Source: Magnetococcales bacterium (GTDB lineage: Bacteria; Pseudomonadota; Magnetococcia; Magnetococcales; UBA8363). From it: a stretch of DNA of 64,000 bases. Positions 18,180-26,661 of this stretch are shown here, one piece after another. Every line of letters starts with the position of its first letter. Position 1 is the first letter of the stretch. The notes under the pieces are model-generated. The model did not search any database and was not told the origin of the DNA. It worked only from the letters and a program-made list of their open reading frames with translations. The stretch spans positions 19,641 to 83,640 of the forward strand of contig JACSDG010000007.1 in the NCBI GenBank assembly GCA_015660855.1, in the 5' to 3' direction. A program made the position numbers and the translations under genes.

Positions 18180-19964
18180 ATGAGTCCGAGCAAGAACAGC
18201 AAGCTGAATGCCTGGGTGGAAGAAGTTCGCGCCATGGTTCAGCCCGACAAGGTTGAATGGTGTGACGGATCCAAGGCCGAATATGACCGCATGATGCAAA
18301 TTTTGTTGGACGCCGGCTTGGCCACCAAACTCAAGAAACGGCCCAACAGCTTTTTATTTCGTTCCGATCCGTCCGATGTGGCCCGTGTGGAAGATCGTAC
18401 CTACATTTCCACCCGCAACAAGCGCGATGCCGGTCCTACCAACAACTGGACCAGCCCGGATGAACTCAAGGCGACCATGCGTGGCCTGTACAATGGTTGC
18501 ATGAAGGGTCGCACCATGTACGTGATCCCCTTCTCCATGGGTCCTATCGGTTCGGATATCGCCAAGATTGGCGTTCAGTTGACCGACAGTGCTTATGTGG
18601 TTGTCAACATGCACATCATGACCCGGGTCGGGTCCAAGGTGATGGATGTTCTTGGAGCCAATGGCGATTTCATTCCCTGTCTGCACTCCGTGGGCAAGCC
18701 TTTGCAGGCGGGTCAAGCGGACAACGGTGTGTGGCCCTGTGCCCCCATCGAAAAGAAATACATTGCCCATTTCCCCGAAGAAAATTTGATCTGGTCCTAT
18801 GGTTCGGGCTACGGCGGCAACGCATTGCTGGGCAAAAAGTGTCTGGCCCTGCGCATTGCTTCCGCCATGGGTCGCAAGGAAGGTTGGATGGCCGAGCACA
18901 TGCTCATCCTGCGCCTCACCAATCCCGAAGGGCGCAGATTCCACATTGCTGCCGCTTTCCCCAGTGCGTGTGGAAAAACCAATCTGGCCATGCTGCAACC
19001 GCCTTTGAAGGGTTGGAAGGCCGAGTGTTTGGGTGACGATATTGCCTGGATGAAAATCAAGGCGGACGGTCGTCTCTATGCCATCAATCCCGAAGCGGGA
19101 TTTTTCGGTGTGGCCCCGGGGACCAGCTACAAATCCAACCCCATGGCCATGGATTCCATCAAGGAAAACGCCATTTTCACCAACTGCGTCCTGACCGATG
19201 ACGGCGATGTGTGGTGGGAAGACATGGACAAGCCCTGCGATCACGGTATTGATTGGAAGGGTCGCGATTGGAAGCCGGGCAAGGAAGTTGGTGCTCACGG
19301 CAATGCCCGTTTCACCGCCCCTGCCAAGCAGTGCCCGGTGATCTGCTCCGATTGGGAAAATCCCGAAGGCGTTCCCATCGACATTTTTGTGTTCGGTGGT
19401 CGTCGTACCCGGGTCATGCCGTTGGTGCACCAGGCCACCAGCTGGGACCACGGTGTTTTCATGGGAGCCACTGCCGCTTCCGAGCCTACGGCGGCCGCTC
19501 TCGACGCATCTTCCGCGTTGCGTCGCGATCCCATGGCCATGCTGCCTTTCTGCGGCTACAACGTCGGCGATTATTGGCAACATTGGTTTGAAATGGGTGA
19601 TCGTTTGGGTAGCAAAGCCCCTGCGATTTTCTATGTCAACTGGTTCCGCAAGAGCGACGCCGGCAAGTTTCTGTGGCCCGGTTATGGCGACAATGCTCGC
19701 GTTCTCAAATGGATGTGTCAGCGGGTTGAGGGCAAGGTTGGTGCCCGTGAAACTCCGTTGGGATTTATGCCCAATGCCGAGGATCTCGACCTTACCGGTC
19801 TTTCCATCTCCAAGGAGAATCTGGACGAAGTCCTCAAGGTGGACGCTGCCGCTTTCAAGGCGGAGTTTGGCGACCTCGACGGTTGGATGGCCAAGGTCGG
19901 CGAGTTCTTGCCTGAGCGCATGAAGAAGCAGGTGACCGAGTACAAAAAGCGTTTCGGCGGCTGA
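18180..19964 (+). CDS. pckG: Phosphoenolpyruvate carboxykinase (GTP)
   Basis: 594 residues, the size of the GTP-dependent family and unlike the ATP type (about 530). The signature FPSACGKTNLAML is the active-site P-loop with the reactive Cys. YGSGYGGNALLGKKC and FFGVAPGTS are also typical. It interconverts oxaloacetate and PEP with GTP and controls gluconeogenesis or anaplerosis. The ATG at 18180 has TAAGGAGAGAAG just upstream; the frame is open from 18111 but without homology there. Confidence 0.96.
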   Translation: MSPSKNSKLNAWVEEVRAMVQPDKVEWCDGSKAEYDRMMQILLDAGLATKLKKRPNSFLFRSDPSDVARVEDRTYISTRNKRDAGPTNNWTSPDELKATMRGLYNGCMKGRTMYVIPFSMGPIGSDIAKIGVQLTDSAYVVVNMHIMTRVGSKVMDVLGANGDFIPCLHSVGKPLQAGQADNGVWPCAPIEKKYIAHFPEENLIWSYGSGYGGNALLGKKCLALRIASAMGRKEGWMAEHMLILRLTNPEGRRFHIAAAFPSACGKTNLAMLQPPLKGWKAECLGDDIAWMKIKADGRLYAINPEAGFFGVAPGTSYKSNPMAMDSIKENAIFTNCVLTDDGDVWWEDMDKPCDHGIDWKGRDWKPGKEVGAHGNARFTAPAKQCPVICSDWENPEGVPIDIFVFGGRRTRVMPLVHQATSWDHGVFMGATAASEPTAAALDASSALRRDPMAMLPFCGYNVGDYWQHWFEMGDRLGSKAPAIFYVNWFRKSDAGKFLWPGYGDNARVLKWMCQRVEGKVGARETPLGFMPNAEDLDLTGLSISKENLDEVLKVDAAAFKAEFGDLDGWMAKVGEFLPERMKKQVTEYKKRFGG

Positions 19965-20039
19965 GATTGTTGAAGGAATACCCTGCCTCCACCGGTTGTG
20001 TGGGGGCAGGGCGTAAGATGGCAGCACTCTTTTAAGCTC

Positions 20040-20063
20040 ATCCGGGGGGTACGCCCCCCGGAT
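20040..20063. terminator. Hairpin terminator after pckG
   Basis: A perfect 10-bp stem ATCCGGGGGG / CCCCCCGGAT closes a TACG tetraloop and is followed by CCTTTTC. A second, weaker hairpin (stem of 12 with one mismatch) is at 19981-20011, immediately after the gene. Confidence 0.6.
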
Positions 20064-20145
20064 CCTTTTCGATTGGGGGGCGTTTGAGTGTGCGTGTGGG
20101 GGGTGGATGAGTCTGGATTATGTCGATTTTCTTTAATTTTTGATT

Positions 20146-20168
20146 TTTGCCCGAAGGGCGTCATGTTC
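20146..20168 (+). repeat. Second copy of the GCCCGAAGGGC unit
   Basis: Matches 7466-7488 with one base different. It ends 24 bp before the ndk start, so it lies in the ndk leader and could affect its expression. Confidence 0.55.
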
Positions 20169-20192
20169 TTTAATCACGGTTAGGAGGAAAAG

Positions 20193-20624
20193 ATGGCCGT
20201 TGAGCGTACCCTGTCCATGATCAAACCCGATGGTGTGGCCAAGAATGTCATCGGTGAAATTTATGCCCGTTTTGAAAAGGCGGGTCTGCGTATTGTCGCC
20301 GCCAAAATGTTGCATTTGACTCGTGAGCGGGCGGGCGAGTTTTATGAGGTGCACCGGGGCAAGAAGTTTTTTGATGAGTTGGTGGCCTACATGAGTTCCG
20401 GTCCCATCATGGTGCAGGTTCTTGAAGGGGAGGATGCCATCAGGAAAAATCGTGATTGTATGGGTGCTACCGATCCCAAGAAGGCGGCTCCGGGGACCAT
20501 TCGTGCCGATTTTGCTGCGGACATCAGTGAAAATGCCGTTCACGGTTCCGATGCTCCGGAGACGGCGGCGGTGGAAATTGCTTTCTTTTTCTCGGCCTTG
20601 GAACGTTGGCCGCGGACGCGCTGA
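20193..20624 (+). CDS. ndk: Nucleoside diphosphate kinase
   Basis: 143 residues, the full length of bacterial Ndk. It opens with [12 protein letters not shown] and has the phospho-histidine motif ENAVHGSD. It moves phosphate from ATP to other NDPs. The ribosome binding site TAGGAGGAAAAG is strong. A robust terminator at 20726-20769 lies about 100 bp downstream. Confidence 0.97.
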   Translation: MAVERTLSMIKPDGVAKNVIGEIYARFEKAGLRIVAAKMLHLTRERAGEFYEVHRGKKFFDELVAYMSSGPIMVQVLEGEDAIRKNRDCMGATDPKKAAPGTIRADFAADISENAVHGSDAPETAAVEIAFFFSALERWPRTR

Positions 20625-20631
20625 GTGCTTA

Positions 20632-20697
20632 AAAAAAACTGTTGCGGGGGTTGGGGGGCGAATCCCCCAAAGTTTTGGTTTTTGCCCGCAGGGCGAG
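20632..20697. repeat. Dispersed palindromic repeat copy after ndk
   Basis: Begins ACTGTTGCGGGGGTTGGGG and carries a G-run/C-run hairpin (GGGGGG-CGAAT-CCCCC), then TTTTTGCCCGCAGGGC. It shares the TTGCGGGGG start with the copies at 5868, 7316 and 63945. Confidence 0.5.
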
Positions 20698-20725
20698 ATA
20701 TTTTTGAAACGATGGTTGATGTGAC

Positions 20726-20769
20726 AAAAAAATCCCGGAGGTGGGGCAGCCCCTTCCGGGATTTTTTTT
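20726..20769. terminator. Strong bidirectional terminator after ndk
   Basis: The A-run plus ATCCCGGA pairs with TCCGGGAT plus a T-run (arms 20726-20739 and 20755-20768). An inner GGGGCAGCCCC helix sits in the loop. The A-run on one side and the T-run on the other allow termination in both directions. Confidence 0.85.
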
Positions 20770-20802
20770 GGTTTTTTTTAGGGACGGGGCGGGAGTTTTC
20801 TT

Positions 20803-21006
20803 ATGAAACCTTATACTCAGGCGGCGTGGAATCCTTTGGAACAGTTGGAAGGCGAAGTTTACGCTGAGGGGGATACTTGGAGAAAATTGGTTCAAACGGA
20901 GGGAAGGTATGTCCTCTTGATGCAAAAGGGTGCCTGGTGTGGGGTTCGTCACGATATTTTTTTATTGGAGACCCCTGCGGAGTGGGAAAACTGGCGAAGT
21001 CTGTAA
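20803..21006 (+). CDS. Small hypothetical protein, 67 residues
   Basis: Starts MKPYTQAAWNPLEQLEGEV and ends TPAEWENWRSL. The composition (aromatic and charged residues well spread) looks like a real globular peptide, and the frame is well placed 34 bp after the ndk terminator. No Shine-Dalgarno sequence is obvious in the T-rich leader, and I do not recognise a family. The gap 21007-21319 that follows holds only a transposase scrap and one arm of an inverted repeat. Confidence 0.45.
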   Translation: MKPYTQAAWNPLEQLEGEVYAEGDTWRKLVQTEGRYVLLMQKGAWCGVRHDIFLLETPAEWENWRSL

Positions 21007-21212
21007 TTTTGCTTTACGACTGTCCAAGTTGGGCCAGGATAATCGCTCTAGCCCGACTTTCGCGATTCGCTTCTATGGAAAATAAATTTGGCCGGTTTCC
21101 GACAAAAAAACCGTGATAGATCATCGCCGGAATTTTTCGAGAATGGCATTTTCCCTTTGTGGTGCCGACTTACCTATTTGACCTGAATTGGATTTCTCGG
21201 AAAAATAGGGGC

Positions 21213-21278
21213 ATGTTTCTGCGATCAAAAATCCGGCTCAAAGATGGCAAAGCCCATCGTTATTGGAGCATCGTTCAA
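21213..21278 (+). pseudogene. N-terminal scrap of an IS4/IS1634-type transposase
   Basis: The residues MFLRSKIRLKDGKAHRYWSI match the typical start of IS1634-like transposases (MFLR...KDGK.HRYWS). Similarity ends after about 22 residues, close to the inverted repeat arm at 21295. Only this 5' stub remains. Confidence 0.5.
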
Positions 21279-21294
21279 ATTCCCGAAATTCCCA

Positions 21295-21310
21295 TGTCCC
21301 CGGAATTCCC
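21295..21310 (-). repeat. Left arm of a 16-bp inverted repeat bounding the accessory island
   Basis: TGTCCCCGGAATTCCC here is the exact reverse complement of GGGAATTCCGGGGACA at 23394-23409. The sequence type (ATTCCGGGGACA...ATAC) resembles motifs found beside REP-associated/IS200-like transposases. Confidence 0.6.
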
Positions 21311-21319
21311 CGCAATCGC

Positions 21320-21817
21320 CTACGCACCATTGAGTACGAACGATGCTGCACACTCGCGCAACAGATCGAATGTGTTCATGTAAGCCAAGTTGAATTCTTG
21401 GCAGACATTGGGAATCAGCACTCGTTTTTTTGACTGTGCACTGGGCATTTCGTGGGTCACAATGGTTGCCTGTAAACTGATTGCTTTGGCAATCAACCAT
21501 GAGTCGGCATTTCCAGCAAAGGTTGCCTTGGCAGGGTCTGAATACGGGTGTTGTTGTATGGATGCTATAACTTCGCTGAATGCCTGCTGTGTAGCGGTGT
21601 CGCTGACATCAAGAAACAATCCGTTATGTTGGCGATCCTTGACCCATTTCGCCAGTTCATCATCAAGTTTGACCAGCTCATTGTATACCATGACAATGCT
21701 GGTTGCCTTCCTTTGCTGTACTATATGGTCCATCCAGTCCCAAAAACCTGGGCAAATATCAAAGGCATAGTATCGATTCTTTGCTTCGATGAAGACATTA
21801 GAGTCCAGCAAATACAT
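21320..21817 (-). CDS. DUF4411 family protein, PIN-like putative toxin nuclease
   Basis: 165 residues from the ATG at 21817, which is preceded by AGGAGGGCAGG. It begins MYLLDSNVFIEAKNRYYAFD with the first PIN-type acidic residue. Later ADSWLIAKAI and VTHEM fit the remaining acidic/polar active-site region. DUF4411 proteins are usually found directly after an XRE-ImmA gene, as here, and are thought to form toxin-antitoxin-like pairs. RNase activity is inferred from the PIN-like fold. It overlaps the upstream gene by about 20 bp. Confidence 0.78.
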   Translation of the reverse strand: MYLLDSNVFIEAKNRYYAFDICPGFWDWMDHIVQQRKATSIVMVYNELVKLDDELAKWVKDRQHNGLFLDVSDTATQQAFSEVIASIQQHPYSDPAKATFAGNADSWLIAKAISLQATIVTHEMPSAQSKKRVLIPNVCQEFNLAYMNTFDLLRECAASFVLNGA

Positions 21818-22985
21818 CCTGCCCTCCTCCCTGTTGCCGATAAAAAAGCTTTTGTACGGTCGAAGGGCTGATGTGCAGGAGACCGCCTGCATCACGCAGA
21901 AGCAACTTGCCGTTCATGGCACTGTACAGGACTGCCTGGGTAAAATTACGTCCATTTTTGATCGGATAGGAGGCGTAGGGGTTGCCACCTTTTTTGCTGT
22001 CTCCCTGCTTGTCCCAACGCTTCTGCTCCTGCTGGAAAAAGGACAAATATTTTTCAGTACTGATTTTCCCCAAGTCCCTGGCACGACGGGCAATGACAAC
22101 GTCACTGACTTTGAAGCTCTTGGACAGAACCCGCACATTCTCCTCCAGGCTTACATCAGCTTGCCACGCATCCAGAAACTGAATTTGTGGAGTTAATACC
22201 TCTGCGGCCACTGCATTGCACACCCGTTCAACCCTGGCCTGTGGTCCGGGAGTCTCTTCATCCAGGCGAATATTGGAGACACCGCTCTCTCCCAACCAGA
22301 GATGCGCCAGTTCGTGGGCCAGAGTAAAAATCTGGGCTGCCTTGGCATCCTTGCCGTTGATGAAAATCAGTGGGACAATCAGATCACAGATGGCAAACCC
22401 TCTGACTTCATACAGATCCAAAGACCGATGGGTATTGCTGCCCACATAACCGGCACGCATGATCCAAATACCAACCTCTTCGCAACGGTCGCACAGAAGC
22501 CGTAAATAATCTTCCCAGTTGGATTGGTTGGCCCGAAGGCTCTCCAGTTGCAAGGTATCACTGATGTCCCCGGCAATTTTCCGAATGTTGTCAGCGATGC
22601 GAAATTTACCGACGAAAGGCAACCGTTCTGCTCCCTGTTCCAACAGGTAATCCCGGTACCAGTCGTGTTGGAAGCGTACATTGCGGATCAGGTCGAGAAA
22701 TACGGCACTGAGTTCTTCGGTGGGCAGTCCGCCACCATGGATACGCAGGTCGGGGATCGGCAATTCTTCTTTGGGGGGATTAGACAGGAAGAGGTAGCCA
22801 AAGGGAACGTGTGTGTACCGAGCAATTTTTTCAGCCTGCTTGAAGGTGGGGGCATCGTCACCCTGTTCCCAACTGAGCAACCGCTTAACCGTCGTTTTCA
22901 GTTTTTTGGCAAGCCCTTCCACAGACAAGGAAGCCCGTTCTCTTGCCCAGCGTAACATCTGTGGTTTTATTAACGCCTTGGCCAT
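21798..22985 (-). CDS. XRE-family regulator with ImmA/IrrE metallopeptidase domain
   Basis: 395 residues. The N-terminal helix-turn-helix (about 12-65: LSVEGLAKKLKTTVKRLLSW) is followed by an ImmA/IrrE-type zinc protease with HELAH in FTLAHELAHLWLGESG. The C-terminal part (about 290-395) contains a further helical region. Such proteins repress their own operon and are often relieved by proteolysis. Together with the downstream DUF4411 gene this is a recognisable two-gene antitoxin/toxin-type module. Which stress triggers it cannot be read from sequence. Confidence 0.85.
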   Translation of the reverse strand: MAKALIKPQMLRWARERASLSVEGLAKKLKTTVKRLLSWEQGDDAPTFKQAEKIARYTHVPFGYLFLSNPPKEELPIPDLRIHGGGLPTEELSAVFLDLIRNVRFQHDWYRDYLLEQGAERLPFVGKFRIADNIRKIAGDISDTLQLESLRANQSNWEDYLRLLCDRCEEVGIWIMRAGYVGSNTHRSLDLYEVRGFAICDLIVPLIFINGKDAKAAQIFTLAHELAHLWLGESGVSNIRLDEETPGPQARVERVCNAVAAEVLTPQIQFLDAWQADVSLEENVRVLSKSFKVSDVVIARRARDLGKISTEKYLSFFQQEQKRWDKQGDSKKGGNPYASYPIKNGRNFTQAVLYSAMNGKLLLRDAGGLLHISPSTVQKLFYRQQGGGQDVFAGL

Positions 22986-23045
22986 GGAAGAATCTCTCGA
23001 TCGCTCGGTTTCAACCGAATTTTGTCAAAAGGCACTAGCATGCTA

Positions 23046-23393
23046 TCACATAGTTACCATACCGCGCACATCCATTTTCCCGGTCACCGTCGCCGAAATC
23101 AGGGCAGAGCGACGTCCTTTGAGAAGGTCGATGGCACGGTGGGCTTCGGTGGTGAGTGTGTCGAGCTTGAGGGTTACTTGGTCAAGGAAGGTGGCGATGA
23201 CGGATTGTTTTTTCTGTGGAGGAACAGCCAGAATGATTTCCTTCGTCTTTTCTTGGTTCATAATACCAATGGTGGACGCATTCGACAGAAAGCGTATTTC
23301 CGCAGGCTTGGAGGAGAGAGAGTAGGCCAGAAAAACGATAGGGAAGTCATCTCCTCTGGGGGAATTCCGGGAAACCCGCGAGCATGATACCAC
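23046..23393 (-). pseudogene. hsdS: C-terminal remnant of type I restriction specificity subunit HsdS
   Basis: The residues from about STIGIMNQEKTKEIILAVPP through FLDQVTLKLDTL to RRSALISATVTGKMDV are the conserved end of HsdS, including the coiled coil. The reading frame stays open to 23570, but similarity stops near 23390, where the inverted repeat (23394-23409) begins. The target-recognition domains are gone and no hsdM or hsdR is nearby, so it is a truncated relic. Confidence 0.75.
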
Positions 23394-23409
23394 GGGAATT
23401 CCGGGGACA
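23394..23409 (+). repeat. Right arm of the 16-bp inverted repeat
   Basis: GGGAATTCCGGGGACA, an exact inverted match to 21295-21310. The next bases (CAATACCAAATTA) continue a motif repeated at 23440 in similar form (GGGG-n-CAC-n-ATACC). Confidence 0.6.
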
Positions 23410-23439
23410 CAATACCAAATTATTGACTTTTCCCTTACT

Positions 23440-23495
23440 GGGGCCACCATACCGATTAAATTTATAGCCATAAGAGAAATCGGTATGGTGGCCCC
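23440..23495. repeat. 18-bp perfect inverted repeat
   Basis: GGGGCCACCATACCGATT (23440-23457) and its exact complement (23478-23495) flank a 20-nt AT-rich spacer. There is no T-run. It looks like an IS/REP-type end or palindromic target rather than a terminator. Confidence 0.65.
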
Positions 23496-23625
23496 GGATT
23501 TTCCTGAAATATGCGTTTTTTTGCTGAGCATTGCCCGGATAGGAAATTTGGTCAGCAGTCTGCTGACCAATTACAAGAATCCTTCATTTTGATTTTTCTG
23601 GATCGTCAGACGGCTTGTGTTAATT

Positions 23626-23641
23626 TGGCATGAAACTGGCA
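23626..23641 (+). promoter_or_regulatory. Possible sigma-54 promoter before the SPOR gene
   Basis: TGGCATGAAACTGGCA fits the -24/-12 pattern TGGCAC-N5-TTGCA in most positions, with the invariant GG and GC at the right spacing. It lies about 70 bp before the start at 23712. The T-to-G change before the GC and the lack of a visible activator site keep this tentative. Confidence 0.3.
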
Positions 23642-23711
23642 TTAATCACCTGGTAGTACGGCGACTCCATCGTGTCGCCGCAGGGATCAACGCCAGACAA
23701 TCGGACGGGAT

Positions 23712-24533
23712 ATGATAAAAATCGAAATTATGGGACCGAATGGTGAGAACCTGCTGAGTGGTACCTTGATGGAAAAGGTAAGGAGGTTGGGGTTGCCGGT
23801 GGTGGGATTGATGGGAGGGATGGTTCTTTCCTTTCTTTTGGCGAGCAGCTTGGTGGGAAGTGGGACCGGTGTTTCCGTGGAAGCCACTCTGGACGAGTCT
23901 CCGGGGACATTCCGTGCGGGGGTGGATTATTCTTTGCCCGCAATGCAGGAACCGACCGCCCTGGCGGCGATGGATGAAGGGCGGGGAGAGATTTATCCCA
24001 AGGTATCTACGTCCGAGGCGTCCCAAATTTCCGGGGCCAAAGCGGTCAACAAGAAACCGGTTGCGAGTTCAGGTTCGGAATCCTTGGCCAAGAGCCAAAC
24101 GGTCACGACCACTGGGGTCGATTCCCGGCAGAATTCACAGAATCATTTTCCCGATCCGTTGCTGGAGGAGCGTGTCCATGCGGCCAGGGATTGGCTCGGC
24201 GCGAATCAGGGCGACGGCACATTTGGCATACAGTTGATGTCGGTGCAGCGGGCTTCTCTGGGGGAGGGTGGTGTGAAGGAATATCTGGCACTGCACAAGG
24301 GATTGTCGGCGGATAAGGTTTATGCCTTTTTGGCGACCCAGGATCGTCTTTTGCTCTATTACGGACGGTATTCCAGCTACGATGAGGCGGTGCAGGCCAT
24401 GGCCACTTTGCCCGCGAGCATCCGCAATACCGGACCTTATGTGTTATCGGGAAGGGATATTCAGGGAAAATTGGCTCGTTTGAACAAAGATCCGGGCAAG
24501 CAGGTTGGTTTGGTTGCGGCGTTGAAGCAATAA
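23712..24533 (+). CDS. Membrane-anchored SPOR-domain protein
   Basis: 273 residues. A short cytoplasmic N-terminus, one transmembrane helix (about 28-50) and a Ser/Thr/Ala-rich linker lead to a C-terminal SPOR-type fold (about 165-262: FGIQLMSVQ, YAFLATQ, LLLYYGRYSSYDEAVQAM, GPYVLSGRDIQ). SPOR domains bind denuded septal peptidoglycan, so a division- or envelope-related role is likely. It begins a run of four genes with overlapping or touching ends. Confidence 0.68.
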   Translation: MIKIEIMGPNGENLLSGTLMEKVRRLGLPVVGLMGGMVLSFLLASSLVGSGTGVSVEATLDESPGTFRAGVDYSLPAMQEPTALAAMDEGRGEIYPKVSTSEASQISGAKAVNKKPVASSGSESLAKSQTVTTTGVDSRQNSQNHFPDPLLEERVHAARDWLGANQGDGTFGIQLMSVQRASLGEGGVKEYLALHKGLSADKVYAFLATQDRLLLYYGRYSSYDEAVQAMATLPASIRNTGPYVLSGRDIQGKLARLNKDPGKQVGLVAALKQ

Positions 24534-25267
24534 TGGGAATGGATGCCATGAGGTCGAAGGTGACGGTGATTTGGCGATTTTTGGCGACCCTGGCCGTTTT
24601 TTTTGGAGTGGGGGGATGGCTCGGAGGTGGTAGTGCCTTGGCGGGGTCATTTCATCAGGCCGCCTTTCAGGGTCGATTGGAGATGGTGAAAAAGCAGATT
24701 GCCAGCAAAAAAAATGAGATCAACGAGTCGGATGGTTATGGATCGACGCCGCTGCATCATGCCGCCATGGGGGGGCAGATGGAGATGACGACTTGGTTGA
24801 TTAAAAATGGGGCGGTGGTTGATTCTCATAACTCGGGGGGGGCTACGTCGCTGTTGTTGGCGGTGCGGAGTGGAAAAATGGAGGTTGCCAAGGCATTGGT
24901 CGAGGCGGGGGCTGATGTGCATGTTGTTGACAATCTTGGGGGGGGCGTTCTGGCTGGAGCGGCTTATTATGGCGACAGCGATCTGGTGGAAATGTTGTTG
25001 AATCACGGTGCCAAGGTCAACAGCAGCAGTCAGTTGGGGCTGACCCCGTTGCATATGGCTACCCTGGCTAATGCCAAGACGGTGATGAAAATTTTGCTTG
25101 AGCGTGGAGCGGATGCCAATGCCAGAGATTCGTTGGGGGAGACGCCGCTCAACAAGGTGAAGGATGAGGAGGCAAGGCAGCTCCTCATGAGCAATGGTGC
25201 TCGCATGGAAAAAAACCGTGATGATGTATTGGTCGAGCAGGCAAATCCCGAGGGGATGGAAAAATGA
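24533..25267 (+). CDS. Exported ankyrin-repeat protein
   Basis: 244 residues. The start ATG overlaps the SPOR gene stop (TAATG). A signal peptide (about 1-38, ending SALAG) precedes four to five ankyrin repeats (for example YGSTPLHHAAMGGQMEMTTW, GLTPLHMATLANAKTVMKIL). The protein is therefore probably periplasmic, and ankyrin repeats mediate protein contacts. The partner is unknown, but the operon position suggests action with the SPOR or Sel1 proteins. Confidence 0.78.
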   Translation: MGMDAMRSKVTVIWRFLATLAVFFGVGGWLGGGSALAGSFHQAAFQGRLEMVKKQIASKKNEINESDGYGSTPLHHAAMGGQMEMTTWLIKNGAVVDSHNSGGATSLLLAVRSGKMEVAKALVEAGADVHVVDNLGGGVLAGAAYYGDSDLVEMLLNHGAKVNSSSQLGLTPLHMATLANAKTVMKILLERGADANARDSLGETPLNKVKDEEARQLLMSNGARMEKNRDDVLVEQANPEGMEK

Positions 25268-25827
25268 TGGCAATGGCCGAATCCACAAAGACCCAGTCCA
25301 ATTTAGTCCATGGCATTCCTGGGGGGGGGACTCCTGGGTTTCACGAACTTGATCAGGCCGATTATGCTGCCACATTGGCAACTTTTGCCGGGTGGGGGGA
25401 TTCCAAGGCGCAGCATGATTTGGCGGCACTTTATCTGGAGGGGAGGGAGGTACCGCAGGATTTTGGCGAGGCGTTAAAGTGGCACACTTTGGCGGCTGAA
25501 CAGGGTAACACCTTGTCGCAGCATGATCTGGCGACGATGTATTTGGAGGGGTTGGGGGTTGCCGAGGATCATGAGAGGGCGTTTCACTGGTTTTTGAAGG
25601 CGGCGATGCAGGGGGACGGTAAGGCGCAGAACAATTTGGGAATCCTGTATGCGACCGGGCAGGGTGTGGCGATGGATATTGTCGAGGCGGCCAAATGGTT
25701 TATGCTGGCGGAAAGCCAGGGGACGCTGGACGCGGCGGAGAATATGGAGATTGCCAGGGAAGACATGACCCCGGAGCAACTTCGGGAGGCCGTTGGACGT
25801 GCGCAGGCATGGCGGGGGGGATCATGA
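25264..25827 (+). CDS. Sel1-like repeat protein
   Basis: 187 residues with about three to four Sel1 repeats (AQHDLAALYLEGREVPQDFG, SQHDLATMYLEGLGV, AQNNLGILYATGQGV). There is no signal peptide, so it is probably cytoplasmic. It overlaps the ankyrin gene by four bases and the CysZ-like gene by four bases, so the four genes are very likely one transcript. Sel1 proteins serve as adaptors; a specific role cannot be assigned. Confidence 0.78.
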   Translation: MMAMAESTKTQSNLVHGIPGGGTPGFHELDQADYAATLATFAGWGDSKAQHDLAALYLEGREVPQDFGEALKWHTLAAEQGNTLSQHDLATMYLEGLGVAEDHERAFHWFLKAAMQGDGKAQNNLGILYATGQGVAMDIVEAAKWFMLAESQGTLDAAENMEIAREDMTPEQLREAVGRAQAWRGGS

Positions 25828-26543
25828 TTTCTCCATTTCTGGGGGCTCAGTGTTTGTTGGCGGGGTTAAGGTTGGTCCTTAAACCCGAGCTGCGCCGGTT
25901 TGTCTGGATGCCGTTCCTGGTGAATATGGTGTTGTTTGGCCTGGGTTTGTGGTTCGGATTTGGGCAGATTGGCGGTTTGCTTTTGTGGTTGGATGGATTT
26001 CTCCCCGCATGGTTGCATTGGTTGAGTTGGTTGGTGGTGCCATTCTTGGTGGTTGGGGTTGTTTTGCTGGTGTTTTCTACCTTTACGATCGTTGCCAATT
26101 TGCTTGCGGCTCCGTTCAACAGCCTTTTGGCGGCGGAGGTCGAAGGTTTTATCACGGGTGAAAAGCCGGTGGCCGAAGATATTGGGGGGGCGATGGCCAA
26201 CGAATTGGAAAAACTTTTTTATTCAATTAAATGGTTGTTCCTTGTGCCGATTTTGTTTTTCATTCCGGTGGTCAACGTTGTGGCGTCCCCGGTGTGGTTT
26301 ATCTTGTGTGCCTGGATGATGGCGGTGGAGTATGCGGATTTTCCCATGGCCAATCATGCCATGGGAGGTCGCGCTGTGCGGCGGCATTTGCGGCGGAATT
26401 GGGGCGGTAGTCTTGGATTCGGGGTGGCGGTGATGGTGTTGATGATGGTGCCGGTGGTCAATTTTTTGGCTATGCCGGCGGCTGTGGCGGGGGCTACGGT
26501 GTTTTGGCTGAAAACGCATAAACAGGAAACTCTCCAGTTTTGA
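25824..26543 (+). CDS. EI24/CysZ-like membrane protein
   Basis: 239 residues with about four to six transmembrane segments. The motif NLLAAPFNSLLAAEVE after the second helix pair is diagnostic of the EI24/CysZ family, which includes the sulfate permease CysZ. The ATG at 25824 is preceded by GGCGGGGGG and overlaps the Sel1 stop (ATGA); an open frame further 5' is out-of-frame Sel1 sequence. No cysteine biosynthesis genes are nearby, so sulfate transport is only a family-based guess. Confidence 0.75.
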   Translation: MISPFLGAQCLLAGLRLVLKPELRRFVWMPFLVNMVLFGLGLWFGFGQIGGLLLWLDGFLPAWLHWLSWLVVPFLVVGVVLLVFSTFTIVANLLAAPFNSLLAAEVEGFITGEKPVAEDIGGAMANELEKLFYSIKWLFLVPILFFIPVVNVVASPVWFILCAWMMAVEYADFPMANHAMGGRAVRRHLRRNWGGSLGFGVAVMVLMMVPVVNFLAMPAAVAGATVFWLKTHKQETLQF

Positions 26544-26661
26544 TCTTGCATTTTGAATGGTTTTTGGATGTGTGTATCCGTCAGGCCAGGGGCGCGAATG
26601 CGAGCGATTCTGGCCATTTTTTTATGCGACGAGCCTTTGGGGACAGGACGGAGAATGAATC

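Noticed and set aside
18354..20027. 557-codon minus-strand frame opposite pckG
   Set aside because: PEP carboxykinase on the plus strand is unambiguous; this is its shadow.
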